Part shown: positions 55,952 to 63,641 of the stretch, piece after piece
Layout of the letters: each line of letters opens with the position of its first letter
How positions within the stretch are numbered: position 1 is the stretch's first letter
Source: Pseudomonas alkylphenolica
Lineage (GTDB): Bacteria > Pseudomonadota > Gammaproteobacteria > Pseudomonadales > Pseudomonadaceae
Assembly (NCBI RefSeq): GCF_000746525.1
Contig: NZ_CP009048.1
Span: 602,001 to 666,000, forward strand
Direction: 5' to 3'
Length of the DNA: 64,000 bases
Position numbers and translations under genes: made by a program
The notes under the pieces: generated by a model
The model's database searches: none
Seen by the model: the letters and a program-made list of their open reading frames with translations, nothing else
What the model was told of the DNA's origin: nothing

Positions 55952-57006
55952 TGAGCCAGTCCACCAGTTCGAGCCTCAAGGGCCGCAAAGTCATCCTGCA
56001 CGATATGTGCCTGCGCGACGGCATGCACGCCAAGCGCGAGCAGATCAGTGTCGAGCAGATGGTCAAGGTCGCCACCGCGCTGGATGATGCCGGTGTGCCG
56101 TACATCCAGGTCACCCACGGCGGCGGCTTGGGCGGTAACTCGTTGCAGCACGGTTTTGCCCCGCACACTAACGAGGAATACATCAGCGCGGTTGCCCCGC
56201 TGATGAAGCAGGCGAAGATTTCCGTGCTGCTGATTCCGGGCCTGGGCACCATGGCCGAGCTGCACTCGGCCTACGATTGCGGCGCGCGCAGCGTGCACGT
56301 GGCCACCCACTGCACCGAGGCGGACACCTCGCCCCAGCATATTGCCTATGCGCGCAAGCTGGGCATGGACACCACCGGTTTTCTGATGATGGCGCACCTC
56401 AATGATGCCGCCGGCATCGCCAAGCAGGGCAAGCTGATGGAGTCCTACGGCGCGCAGACGGTGTATGTCACCGACTCGGCCGGCTACATGCTGCCCGAGG
56501 ATGTCAAAGAACGTATCGGCGCCCTGCGCGAGGTGCTCAACCCGGAGACCGAGATCGGATTCCACGGCCACCATAACCTGGGCATGGGCGTGGCCAACTC
56601 GATTGCCGCCATCGAGGCGGGCGCCAGTCGTATCGATGGCTCGGTCGCCGGCCTCGGTGCCGGTGCCGGCAATACGCCGCTGGAAGTCTTCGCCGCCGTC
56701 TGTGCACGGATGGGCATCGAGACCGGCACCGACCTGTTCAAGCTGATGGACGTGGCCGAAGACATCATCGTGCCGATGATGGAGCACATCGTGCGGGTCG
56801 ATCGCGAATCGCTGACCCTCGGCTATGCCGGTGTGTACTCCACCTTCCTGCTCCACGCCAAACGTGCCAGCCTGCAGTTTGGCGTACCGGCGCGGGACAT
56901 CCTGGTCGAACTGGGGCGCAAGAAAATGATCGGTGGCCAGGAAGACATGATCCAGGACACCGCCCTGACCATGGCCCGGGAGCGCGGAATTCTGCTGCCC
57001 ACGTAA
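55951..57006 (+). CDS. lapG: 4-hydroxy-2-oxovalerate aldolase
   Basis: A 351-residue TIM-barrel aldolase of the DmpG/HMGL group. The N-terminal catalytic segment is [17 protein letters not shown], and the metal ligands are in [15 protein letters not shown]. The C-terminal communication domain contains [16 protein letters not shown] and [11 protein letters not shown] segments. It splits the hydroxy-oxo acid to pyruvate and an aldehyde, which passes to LapF through a tunnel in the complex. Confidence 0.95.
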   Translation: MSQSTSSSLKGRKVILHDMCLRDGMHAKREQISVEQMVKVATALDDAGVPYIQVTHGGGLGGNSLQHGFAPHTNEEYISAVAPLMKQAKISVLLIPGLGTMAELHSAYDCGARSVHVATHCTEADTSPQHIAYARKLGMDTTGFLMMAHLNDAAGIAKQGKLMESYGAQTVYVTDSAGYMLPEDVKERIGALREVLNPETEIGFHGHHNLGMGVANSIAAIEAGASRIDGSVAGLGAGAGNTPLEVFAAVCARMGIETGTDLFKLMDVAEDIIVPMMEHIVRVDRESLTLGYAGVYSTFLLHAKRASLQFGVPARDILVELGRKKMIGGQEDMIQDTALTMARERGILLPT

Positions 57007-57010
57007 CGGT

Positions 57011-57039
57011 GTCAGGGGCATGCACGGCATGCCCCTGAC
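57011..57039 (+). terminator. Long perfect hairpin after lapG
   Basis: GTCAGGGGCATGC and GCATGCCCCTGAC pair over 13 bp around an ACG loop. It begins 5 bp after the lapG stop and ends 16 bp before the SDR ATG. There is no T-run, so partial termination or 3'-end protection of the lap mRNA is likely. Confidence 0.6.
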
Positions 57040-57054
57040 TTGCAGCGGAGGACG

Positions 57055-57813
57055 ATGATGAATACGGATAAAGACTTGGCCGTGGTGGTCGGGGCAACCG
57101 GTGCCTTTGGTCGGCAGATCGTTGCCCGGCTGTGCGCCAGCAACCTCGACGTGGTGGCGGTGGCGCGTAGCGCCGAGTCGCTGAGCGAACTGGCCGGCCT
57201 GCATCGCGGCCTGATTCCCTGCGTGGCCGACATCGCCAGCGATGATGCAGTGGCGGCCATCCGCGCGGTGCTGGATCGGCCGGTGCGTATGGTGGTGCAT
57301 GGTCCGGGCGTGGCGGTGGTCGGCGGTATTCTCGATGCGCCCACGGCCGCATTGGTGGATGCGGTGAATATCAAGGTCGGTGGCCTGTTGCGTCTGACCC
57401 GGGCAGTGGATAAGCACTTGGTAAAAGGCTCGCGGCTGATCGCCATTGGCGGTCACTATGGCTTTGAACCCACGGCTTACGCCGCATCTGCCGGGATTGC
57501 CAATGCCGCACTGGTGAATGCCGTGCGCCAGCTCAGCCTGGCCTATGGTGTGCGTGGGGTGACCGCGCACTTGCTGGCGCCGGGGCCGGCGGACACCGAG
57601 CGCTTGCACCGGGTGGCGGCCGACCGTGGCCGCCAGCGCGGCATCAGTGCCGAGGCAGTGTTGCAGGAGATGTGTGCGGAGTCCTCGATTGGCGCCTTTA
57701 CCACGCCAGCGCAAGTGGCCTGGGCCGTGAGCCTGCTGCTGGCGCCCGAGGCCGATGCGATGACCGGCTCGACCCTGATGCTGGATTCCGGCCGCCGTCG
57801 TGGTTTGCCCTGA
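57055..57813 (+). CDS. Atypical short-chain dehydrogenase/reductase-like protein
   Basis: A 252-residue Rossmann-fold protein with GATGAFGRQI near the start, in place of the usual TGxxxGxG. The central NAG motif is replaced by VVHGPGVA. The catalytic Tyr region reads AYAASAGIANAALV: the Lys of YxxxK is Ala, and the Ser position is in IGGHYG. So it keeps the fold but probably not the standard oxidoreductase chemistry. AGCGGAGGACG is a good ribosome-binding site. It follows the hairpin after lapG and may be co-transcribed with the lap genes. Confidence 0.75.
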   Translation: MMNTDKDLAVVVGATGAFGRQIVARLCASNLDVVAVARSAESLSELAGLHRGLIPCVADIASDDAVAAIRAVLDRPVRMVVHGPGVAVVGGILDAPTAALVDAVNIKVGGLLRLTRAVDKHLVKGSRLIAIGGHYGFEPTAYAASAGIANAALVNAVRQLSLAYGVRGVTAHLLAPGPADTERLHRVAADRGRQRGISAEAVLQEMCAESSIGAFTTPAQVAWAVSLLLAPEADAMTGSTLMLDSGRRRGLP

Positions 57814-57872
57814 GTGTTTCCGGGTCGAGCTGTTAGCTAATAAATCCAAGAACATCTAGCGAGATCGTCAAT

Positions 57873-58301
57873 ATGCCAGTCGTGAACTTTCACCTTGTGC
57901 AAGGCCATTGTTCGGCCGAGCAAAAAGTCCAGCTGTTAAAAGCCGCCTCTCAGCTTTACAGCCAGGTGCTGGAGTCCCCCATAGAGCGAGTACGGGCGTT
58001 TGTCACCCTGCATGCGGCAGATGAGTGCGCCGTGGCCGGTGACGTTGTCAGCGCTAACGGCCTGCATGCGCCGTATTTTGACTTCATCGTGCTGGAAGGG
58101 CGCCCGCTGGACGAGCGTCGGCAGTTGATGAGCGGCTTTACCAACTTGCTGGTCGACATCCTGGAGGTTGAACGCAGACTTGTGCGCGGCAGGTGTACCC
58201 GCGTCGAACCGCAGGACTGGTCCATCGGCGGGTTGGGTGCCGATGCATTGCGCGAGCAGGAAATCAGTGCCCGTGCCGCCAAGCTTGGAGTGGCCGGATG
58301 A
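57873..58301 (+). CDS. Fused tautomerase-superfamily protein (cis-CaaD/MSAD-like)
   Basis: A 142-residue protein with Pro at position 2 (MPVVNFHLVQGHCSAEQKVQ). It contains two beta-alpha-beta units: the first at about 2-60 (VRAFVTLHAADECAVAGD), the second at about 68-125 (YFDFIVLEGRPLDERRQL ... EPQDWSIGG). This is the layout of the fused cis-CaaD and MSAD tautomerases, about twice the size of LapI. It may act on an isomer or a substituted ring-cleavage product. Its stop overlaps the next gene. Confidence 0.78.
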   Translation: MPVVNFHLVQGHCSAEQKVQLLKAASQLYSQVLESPIERVRAFVTLHAADECAVAGDVVSANGLHAPYFDFIVLEGRPLDERRQLMSGFTNLLVDILEVERRLVRGRCTRVEPQDWSIGGLGADALREQEISARAAKLGVAG

Positions 58302-58753
58302 AAACCCCAGAGCTGTATTGCGATGAAATAGCCACCTTGAGCTGGGTAGGTGCATCGCTTGCGGTTGAGTCGGCGTTAAGCCGCGCCGAGCGGCTGGGGA
58401 TCAAGGTCAATGCGGCGGTCGTCGATCGCAATGGCAATACCTTGGCCTATTTGCGCATGAACGGAGCCTTTCTACATTCCGAGGGGCTGGCAATCGACAA
58501 GGCTTATACCGCCGCCAGCTTTGGCTTTGCCACCAAGGAGTGGATGGGCAAGATCGGTGACGATGAGCGACTGCGCATCGGCCTTACCAGTCGTCCGCGC
58601 CTGGTGGTTCTCGGTGGTGGCGTACCGATCATTCTCGATGGTGTTTGCATTGGCGGCATCGGCGTTTCCGGTGGCACTGAGGAGCAGGACGAGATCTGCG
58701 CGAATGCCGCCCTGAAAGCCCTGGGGCTGTTACCGATGGCCACTTCTGCTTAG
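58298..58753 (+). CDS. GlcG/HbpS-family (DUF336) protein
   Basis: A 151-residue protein. The family core is AVVDRNGNTLAYLRMNGAF with IDKAYTAASFGFAT, then VLGGGVPIILDGVCIGGIGVSGG. Proteins of this family bind haem or stabilise cofactors, and several are found in aromatic degradation operons, but their function is not settled. The ATG overlaps the tautomerase stop (ATGA). It lies 12 bp before the ferredoxin gene. Confidence 0.85.
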   Translation: MKTPELYCDEIATLSWVGASLAVESALSRAERLGIKVNAAVVDRNGNTLAYLRMNGAFLHSEGLAIDKAYTAASFGFATKEWMGKIGDDERLRIGLTSRPRLVVLGGGVPIILDGVCIGGIGVSGGTEEQDEICANAALKALGLLPMATSA

Positions 58754-58765
58754 TGAGTGTGCGCG

Positions 58766-59104
58766 ATGAAGCATCAAGTCCTGATTGAAGATACCGGCGA
58801 GCAATACGCCTGCGACGAGTGCGAGTCAGTGCTCGATGGAATGGCGCGCCTGGGTCGGCGTGGCATCCCCGTCGGTTGCCGCGGTGGTGGCTGCGGAGTC
58901 TGCAAGGTGCAAATTGTCGAAGGCAGTTATGCCGCAGGCGTCATGAGCCGCTCTCATGTCAGCGCCGATGAACAAGCTGCGGGCGTGGTATTGGCCTGCC
59001 GCGTCATGCCACACAGCGACTTGTGTGTGCAGGTACTCGGCAAGATGAAGAAAACAGTTTGCAGGGCTCGCAGCGGTTCGGACTGCAGCGCTGACCAAAT
59101 ATAG
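58766..59104 (+). CDS. 2Fe-2S ferredoxin, XylT/DmpQ-like
   Basis: A 112-residue plant-type ferredoxin. Ligands are in GCRGGGCGVCKV (C-x4-C-x2-C), with the fourth Cys in VLACRV. It is similar in type to XylT/DmpQ, which reactivate catechol 2,3-dioxygenase by reducing its oxidised iron. In dmp and xyl the gene is next to the dioxygenase gene; here it is about 12 kb away at the far end of the group. The GTG at 58757 is a weaker start. Confidence 0.85.
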   Translation: MKHQVLIEDTGEQYACDECESVLDGMARLGRRGIPVGCRGGGCGVCKVQIVEGSYAAGVMSRSHVSADEQAAGVVLACRVMPHSDLCVQVLGKMKKTVCRARSGSDCSADQI

Positions 59105-59182
59105 GCCGCCAACTCCGCATCTGTGCCGCCGATGGACTATCCGGGTATGTGCTCAGTATTCGAAGGGCGCGGATGCGGTGTG

Positions 59183-60217
59183 TCACCGAGGCTGAGCGCC
59201 TGGTGTGTATTCATTGCTCTGCACTAGCCGTTTCGCTCGGTAGTGGCCAGGGCTTTGTCCGGTCCACTGCTTGAATGCCCGGTGAAAGGCGCTGGCCTCT
59301 TGGAAGCCGGCCCTTTCGGCGATCTCACCGATGCTCAATTGCGAGTTGCGCAGGCACTCGAAGGCAATGGTGCGGCGCACTTCATCTTTCAGCTCCTGGA
59401 AGGAAAAACCTTCGCGCTGTAGCTGCCGGCGCAGGCTGGCGATGCTCATGCCGTGCTCTCGGGCGAGGTCTGCGAGGGTCGGCCACTGCTCGTGGCGGCT
59501 GTGACGCAAGGCTTTGAAGATCTGGTTACCGAGGCCCTGGCGGTTGCTGAAACGCACGATCAGCCACTGCGGCGAGGTGCGCAGAAATTGCTTGAGCGAT
59601 GTCTGGTCCTGTACCAGGGGCAGGCTCAGGTAGCTGGCGTCGAACTCGATTTCGCTGTGGCTTGTCTCGAAGCTGAGGTTCGGCCCCCAGAACAGGTGGT
59701 CATCGCCATGAGGCGGGCGGGGGTGGACGAACTGTGAGCGATTGATCGGAATGCGCCGCCCGGCCAGCCAGCAGAGCAGGCCGAGAACGATGGTCAGGTA
59801 GGTTTCTTCGGCGGCGCTGCTGGCCTGTCCGCGATTGTCCAGGCGGATCACTGCGTGCTTGCCACGCAAACTCAGGTTACCGCCGATATCACGGATGAAC
59901 AGGTTCAGGCCGCCGAGGCAGAGTTTTAGGGCCTGACCGAGGTTGGCACTGTGGATCAGTCCGCGGCAAATCAGTGCGAAGCTGCCCTGGGGCATGCCGT
60001 TGGAGTCGAAGCCGAGGAATTCGTCATTCAGCTCCCGCGCCACTGCCAGCCACAGTTTGGCGAACGCGCTGGCCACCACCCGGGCGCTGTTGTCCGTCAG
60101 CAGCTGCGGATCAATGCCGGCTTCGGCCAGCACGCCGGCTACGCGCCGGGGCTGATCAGCCAGGCCCTGCAGTGCGGCCTGGACGAAGTAGACAGCGACC
60201 GAATCTTTCTCTTGCAT
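59183..60217 (-). CDS. AraC-family regulator (OruR/ArcR-like architecture)
   Basis: A 344-residue protein. The N-terminal Arabinose_bd-type domain (about 20-205) is followed by an AraC HTH pair (about 245-335): AREHGMSIASLRRQLQREGFSFQ and IGEIAERAGFQEASAFHRAF, ending with WTGQSPGHYR. It converges on the ferredoxin gene and is divergent from the thiolase remnant. It may have controlled the beta-oxidation genes whose remains lie next to it. Confidence 0.87.
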   Translation of the reverse strand: MQEKDSVAVYFVQAALQGLADQPRRVAGVLAEAGIDPQLLTDNSARVVASAFAKLWLAVARELNDEFLGFDSNGMPQGSFALICRGLIHSANLGQALKLCLGGLNLFIRDIGGNLSLRGKHAVIRLDNRGQASSAAEETYLTIVLGLLCWLAGRRIPINRSQFVHPRPPHGDDHLFWGPNLSFETSHSEIEFDASYLSLPLVQDQTSLKQFLRTSPQWLIVRFSNRQGLGNQIFKALRHSRHEQWPTLADLAREHGMSIASLRRQLQREGFSFQELKDEVRRTIAFECLRNSQLSIGEIAERAGFQEASAFHRAFKQWTGQSPGHYRAKRLVQSNEYTPGAQPR

Positions 60218-60344
60218 AGCCTTTGTTCATCCTGGTTGGGGCACCTGAGGTTGCAAAAAACGTCAGGCATTGGGGGTATTTTCGGCATAGGTCATGGTGC
60301 CGTCGATCTCTAGACTGCGCGGCAGTTTAAACGCTGCCTGGCGC

Positions 60345-60461
60345 TTGCGAGTAGCCACCAAGGCCATCCATGAGCTGCACCGCATCCAGGGCCGCTTCGC
60401 TCTGGCCACCATGTGTATTGGCGGTGAGCAGGGTATTGCCGTGGTTTTCGAACGTGTTTAA
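60345..60461 (+). pseudogene. Thiolase C-terminal remnant
   Basis: In one frame the sequence reads ELHRIQGRFALATMCIGG then EQGIAVVFERV and a TAA. This is the C-terminal active-site region of acetyl-CoA acyltransferases (consensus GRYGLATMCIGGGQG), with the catalytic Cys kept. The preceding part of the gene is missing, so it is a decayed fragment. Confidence 0.75.
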
Positions 60462-60566
60462 GAGGCCAGCCCGGCGACTATCAACATTCAACGTGTGGGC
60501 GTGATCGGCGGCATCATGGGCAGCGGTATCGCCCAGGTGTGGGCTGCGCACGGTCGCCCCGACTGA
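60462..60566 (+). pseudogene. 3-hydroxyacyl-CoA dehydrogenase N-terminal remnant
   Basis: Directly after the thiolase stop, in the same frame, INIQRVGVIGGIMGSGIAQ and VWAAHG appear. These match the NAD-binding start of 3-hydroxyacyl-CoA dehydrogenases, with one Gly missing from GGGIMGSG. A TGA ends it after about 30 residues; the rest of the gene is absent. Confidence 0.7.
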
Positions 60567-60616
60567 ATTATCCATCCCCGGACCGAATGTTCGGGCATTC
60601 TGCGAGAGACTCCAGC

Positions 60617-62389
60617 ATGGCTGACTACAAAGCTCCCCTGCGCGATATGCGCTTCGTGCTCAATGAAGTGTTTGAAGTTTCCAAGCTGTGGGCCCAGTTG
60701 CCGGCCCTGGCTGAAGTGGTCGATGAAGACACTGCGGCGGCGATTCTCGAAGAAGCCGGCAAGGTTACCGGCGGCGTGATCGCCCCGCTGAACCGCAGCG
60801 GCGACGAAGAAGGCTGTTCCTGGGCCAATGGCGCAGTGAAAACCCCAGCCGGCTTCCCGGATGCCTATAAAACCTACGCCGAAGGCGGTTGGGTCGGCGT
60901 CGGTGGTGATCCGGTATTCGGCGGCATGGGCATGCCCAAGGCGATCTCGGCGCAGGTCGAGGAAATGGTCAACTCGGCCAACCTGTCCTTTGGTCTGTAC
61001 CCGATGCTGACGGCCGGTGCCTGCCTGTCGATCAACGCCCACGCCAGCGAAGAGCTGAAAGAGCAATACCTGCCGAACATGTACGCCGGCACCTGGGCAG
61101 GTTCCATGTGCCTGACCGAGCCGCATGCCGGCACCGATCTGGGCATCATCCGCACCAAGGCCGAGCCGCAGGCTGATGGCAGCTTCAAGGTATCCGGCAC
61201 CAAGATCTTTATCACCGGCGGTGAGCACGACCTGACCGAGAACATCATTCACCTGGTACTGGCCAAGCTGCCGGACGCCCCAGCGGGCCCGAAAGGCATC
61301 TCGCTGTTCCTGGTGCCGAAGTTTATGGTCAATGCCGACGGTTCCCTGGGCGAGCAAAACAGCCTGTCCTGCGGCTCGATCGAACACAAAATGGGCATCA
61401 AGGCCTCGGCCACCTGCGTGATGAACTTCGACGGCGCCACCGGCTGGATCGTCGATGCGCCGAACAAGGGCCTCGCGGCCATGTTCACCATGATGAACTA
61501 CGAGCGACTGGGCGTGGGTATCCAGGGCCTGTCCCTGGGTGAGCGCAGCTACCAGAACGCCGTGGAATATGCCCGCGACCGTATCCAGAGCCGTGCGCCG
61601 ACCGGCCCGGTGGCTAAAGACAAAGCCGCTGACCCGATCATCGTGCACCCGGATGTGCGCCGTATGCTGCTGACCATGAAAGCGCTGAACGAGGGCGGTC
61701 GTGCCTTCTCCAGCTACGTGGCCATGCAGCTCGACACCGCCAAGTACAGCGAAGATGCCGCCACCCGCAAGCGCGCGGAAGAGCTGGTTGCCTTGCTGAC
61801 GCCGGTGGCCAAGGCCTTCCTCACCGATATGGCGCTGGAAACCACCACCCATGGCCAGCAGATTTTCGGCGGCCATGGTTATATCCGTGAGTGGGGCCAG
61901 GAGCAGCTGATCCGCGACTGCCGTATCACCCAGATCTATGAAGGCACCAATGGCATTCAGGCGCTCGATTTGGTTGGGCGCAAGGTTATCGGCAACGGCG
62001 GCGTGGTACTGCGTCAATTCACCCGTGAAATCCGCCGCTTTGTCGAACAGCACGACACGTCGTATGCCATCAACCTGCTGGATGCCGTCGAGCGCCTGGA
62101 GCGAACCAGCAAATGGCTGCAGGAGTGCGCTGCCGACAACCCCAATGAAACCGGCGCGGCCTCGGTGGAGTATCTGCACCTTTTCGGTTACACCGCCTAC
62201 GCCTGGATGTGGGCGCGCATGGCCGAAGTGGCCCACCGAAAACGCATAGAAGGTGAAGCTTTCTACAGTGCCAAACTGGCAACCGCCGAATTCTTCTTCG
62301 CCCATCTACTGCCTCGCACATTGGGTCTAGAAGCAAGCATCCTCGCTGGCAGCGAGTCGCTGTATGGCCTGGCAGACGAGCAGTTCTGA
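60617..62389 (+). CDS. Acyl-CoA dehydrogenase, long form with C-terminal extension
   Basis: A 590-residue FAD enzyme. An N-terminal extension (MADYKAPLRDMRFVLNEV) is followed by a dehydrogenase core with MCLTEPHAGTDLGIIRT and KIFITGGEHD, GGHGYIREWGQEQLIRDCRI and the catalytic-base region QIYEGTNGIQALDLVGRK. A C-terminal domain of about 120 residues follows. The type is common in Pseudomonas beta-oxidation gene groups. It lies after the remnants of a thiolase and a 3-hydroxyacyl-CoA dehydrogenase. It seems intact. Confidence 0.93.
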   Translation: MADYKAPLRDMRFVLNEVFEVSKLWAQLPALAEVVDEDTAAAILEEAGKVTGGVIAPLNRSGDEEGCSWANGAVKTPAGFPDAYKTYAEGGWVGVGGDPVFGGMGMPKAISAQVEEMVNSANLSFGLYPMLTAGACLSINAHASEELKEQYLPNMYAGTWAGSMCLTEPHAGTDLGIIRTKAEPQADGSFKVSGTKIFITGGEHDLTENIIHLVLAKLPDAPAGPKGISLFLVPKFMVNADGSLGEQNSLSCGSIEHKMGIKASATCVMNFDGATGWIVDAPNKGLAAMFTMMNYERLGVGIQGLSLGERSYQNAVEYARDRIQSRAPTGPVAKDKAADPIIVHPDVRRMLLTMKALNEGGRAFSSYVAMQLDTAKYSEDAATRKRAEELVALLTPVAKAFLTDMALETTTHGQQIFGGHGYIREWGQEQLIRDCRITQIYEGTNGIQALDLVGRKVIGNGGVVLRQFTREIRRFVEQHDTSYAINLLDAVERLERTSKWLQECAADNPNETGAASVEYLHLFGYTAYAWMWARMAEVAHRKRIEGEAFYSAKLATAEFFFAHLLPRTLGLEASILAGSESLYGLADEQF

Positions 62390-62424
62390 ATAGTTTAGCG
62401 TCGTACACCTGTGATTGAGCGTTT

Positions 62425-62456
62425 GCGCGGCACCCGCTTTGGGCGTCGCGCTTTTT
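62425..62456 (+). terminator. Rho-independent terminator after acyl-CoA dehydrogenase gene
   Basis: GCGCGGCACCC and GGGCGTCGCGC pair (one mismatch) with a short loop, followed by TTTTTTA. Confidence 0.7.
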
Positions 62457-62459
62457 TAT

Positions 62460-62650
62460 TTGAGGGCGGCTGTGGCTCACGACGCCCCAGATCATTAGTT
62501 CGTCATCATCCAGTACGTAGCGCGGCGCGTAGACGACATCTTCCAGGCCATCCAGCGTCCAATTCGCCATTACCGGAGAGATGATTCCTCCTTGTGGGGT
62601 GGCCCAACCCTGTGCAAGTTCGGCTGCAGTCGGTCCTGGTGCTTGGAGAG
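62460..62650 (-). pseudogene. Group II intron reverse transcriptase fragment
   Basis: On the minus strand one frame reads WATPQGGIISPVMANWTLDG and LE. This matches the PQGG-I-SP-x-x-AN motif of group II intron reverse transcriptase/maturases. Sequence on either side does not continue the protein, so only a small piece of the RT palm domain is left. Confidence 0.65.
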
Positions 62651-62676
62651 ATCGACAAAAAGAAAGGGCAGTTTAT

Positions 62677-62709
62677 CCATTGAGGGGGCCCCATGGGGCC
62701 CCTCAATGG
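62677..62709. repeat. 33-bp near-perfect palindrome
   Basis: The arms CCATTGAGGGG and CCCCTCAATGG enclose GCCCCATGGGGC, which is itself a palindrome, so the whole 33 bp folds almost fully on itself. It is adjacent to the intron fragment. It may be an intron or mobile-element end, or a terminator; only a short A/T tract follows. Confidence 0.6.
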
Positions 62710-62777
62710 AAGTAGAAAAGGTCATTCGCTAAAAGGCGTTGATTGCTTCAATGTGGCGTTCCGGCCTCACTGTAGAG

Positions 62778-63245
62778 TTAAGGCCGCTTCCCTTCGCTGC
62801 ACCAGTCTTTCCACTCATCAAGCTGCTCACCCACTATCATCGAATCCTCACCCATCTCTTCACGGAAGGCATTAATCCAGGCGTCCAGGCAATTTTCGGG
62901 TTCTGAATTATCTGCCTGTACAGGGCCTAAAGCATTTAGGCGACCGGCCAGCGCATTGTTACGATTTACCAGGGCTGTATAGCCGCAGCGAGAGTCACGA
63001 CAGCTAGCATCCAAGAGCCCGGCCCAGTTTTGATGGTCGAACTCAAGTAGCTGAAGTGCTTCTTGTGTTGTGGCTGGGTGGTTTCGTATTTTTTCATAGA
63101 GACCCTTCATCTTTTCCATTTCCGAAGGGGCGATGGCGTCGTAGCACTGAAATATTGCACGGGTGGTGTCCCTGCTTTCACAATAGCTATTTGCCAGTGA
63201 TGTTGTGGAAAATAGGGTCGCTAGGATAAAAATTGCAGCTTTCAT
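62778..63245 (-). CDS. Secreted Cys-rich protein, possible LprI-like (DUF1311) family
   Basis: A 155-residue protein with signal peptide MKAAIFILATLFSTTSLANS and ribosome-binding site AAGGAGAAG. The middle part (CESRDTTRAIFQCYDAI and EALQLLEFDHQNWAGLLDASC) recalls the lysozyme inhibitor LprI/DUF1311 type, which is a weak call. The last 35 residues (C-x-DAW ... EW-x2-WC-x-EGK) are the same module as in the MORN lipoprotein at 23616. Secreted, function unknown. Confidence 0.7.
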   Translation of the reverse strand: MKAAIFILATLFSTTSLANSYCESRDTTRAIFQCYDAIAPSEMEKMKGLYEKIRNHPATTQEALQLLEFDHQNWAGLLDASCRDSRCGYTALVNRNNALAGRLNALGPVQADNSEPENCLDAWINAFREEMGEDSMIVGEQLDEWKDWCSEGKRP

Positions 63246-63408
63246 TTCTTCTTCTCCTTGAAGGTACATTTACTCTATTTATGAATGGCTATATCGGCAA
63301 GGCGTCATGCGTAGCGTGCTCCCATCTTATTGGCTTCACGTTGTATTGATTGCGTGTGTGCGTGCTGCCAAAGACAAAGTCACGATAAAAGCATGTGTAG
63401 CTGAGAAG

Positions 63409-63594
63409 CTACATGTGCTGATCCGGAATGCGTAACATCTTAAGCTGCGTGCAGAGAATCCAGCAGGCCAGTACTACAGCGATCAGCAAAGGTGGGAAAC
63501 GCAGCATCAGCACAACGCTCACGACCAATACACCGGCTGCAGCCAGCGCGCCGATGAAGGCAAATAGGCAAAGCAGAAATCGTAATAACATCAT
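63409..63594 (-). CDS. Small membrane protein of unknown function
   Basis: A 61-residue protein with GGAGAACCGAG before the ATG. Two hydrophobic segments (about 4-30 and 33-50) make up most of it. It is 47 bp downstream of the partial gene at the window edge on the same strand and may belong to the same accessory element. Confidence 0.5.
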   Translation of the reverse strand: MMLLRFLLCLFAFIGALAAAGVLVVSVVLMLRFPPLLIAVVLACWILCTQLKMLRIPDQHM

Positions 63595-63641
63595 CTCGGT
63601 TCTCCGGTGGCCTGCCTGGAGCCAGTGCAGGCGGTGCTAGG

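Noticed and set aside
60488..62305. 605-codon open frame on the minus strand over the acyl-CoA dehydrogenase gene
   Set aside because: Antisense to a clear enzyme with full-length family match.
62460..62570. UmuD/LexA-like protein suggested by a WGVV segment
   Set aside because: The upstream frame reads PQGGIISP and AN, which fits group II intron reverse transcriptase much better; no Ser-Lys peptidase motif is present.
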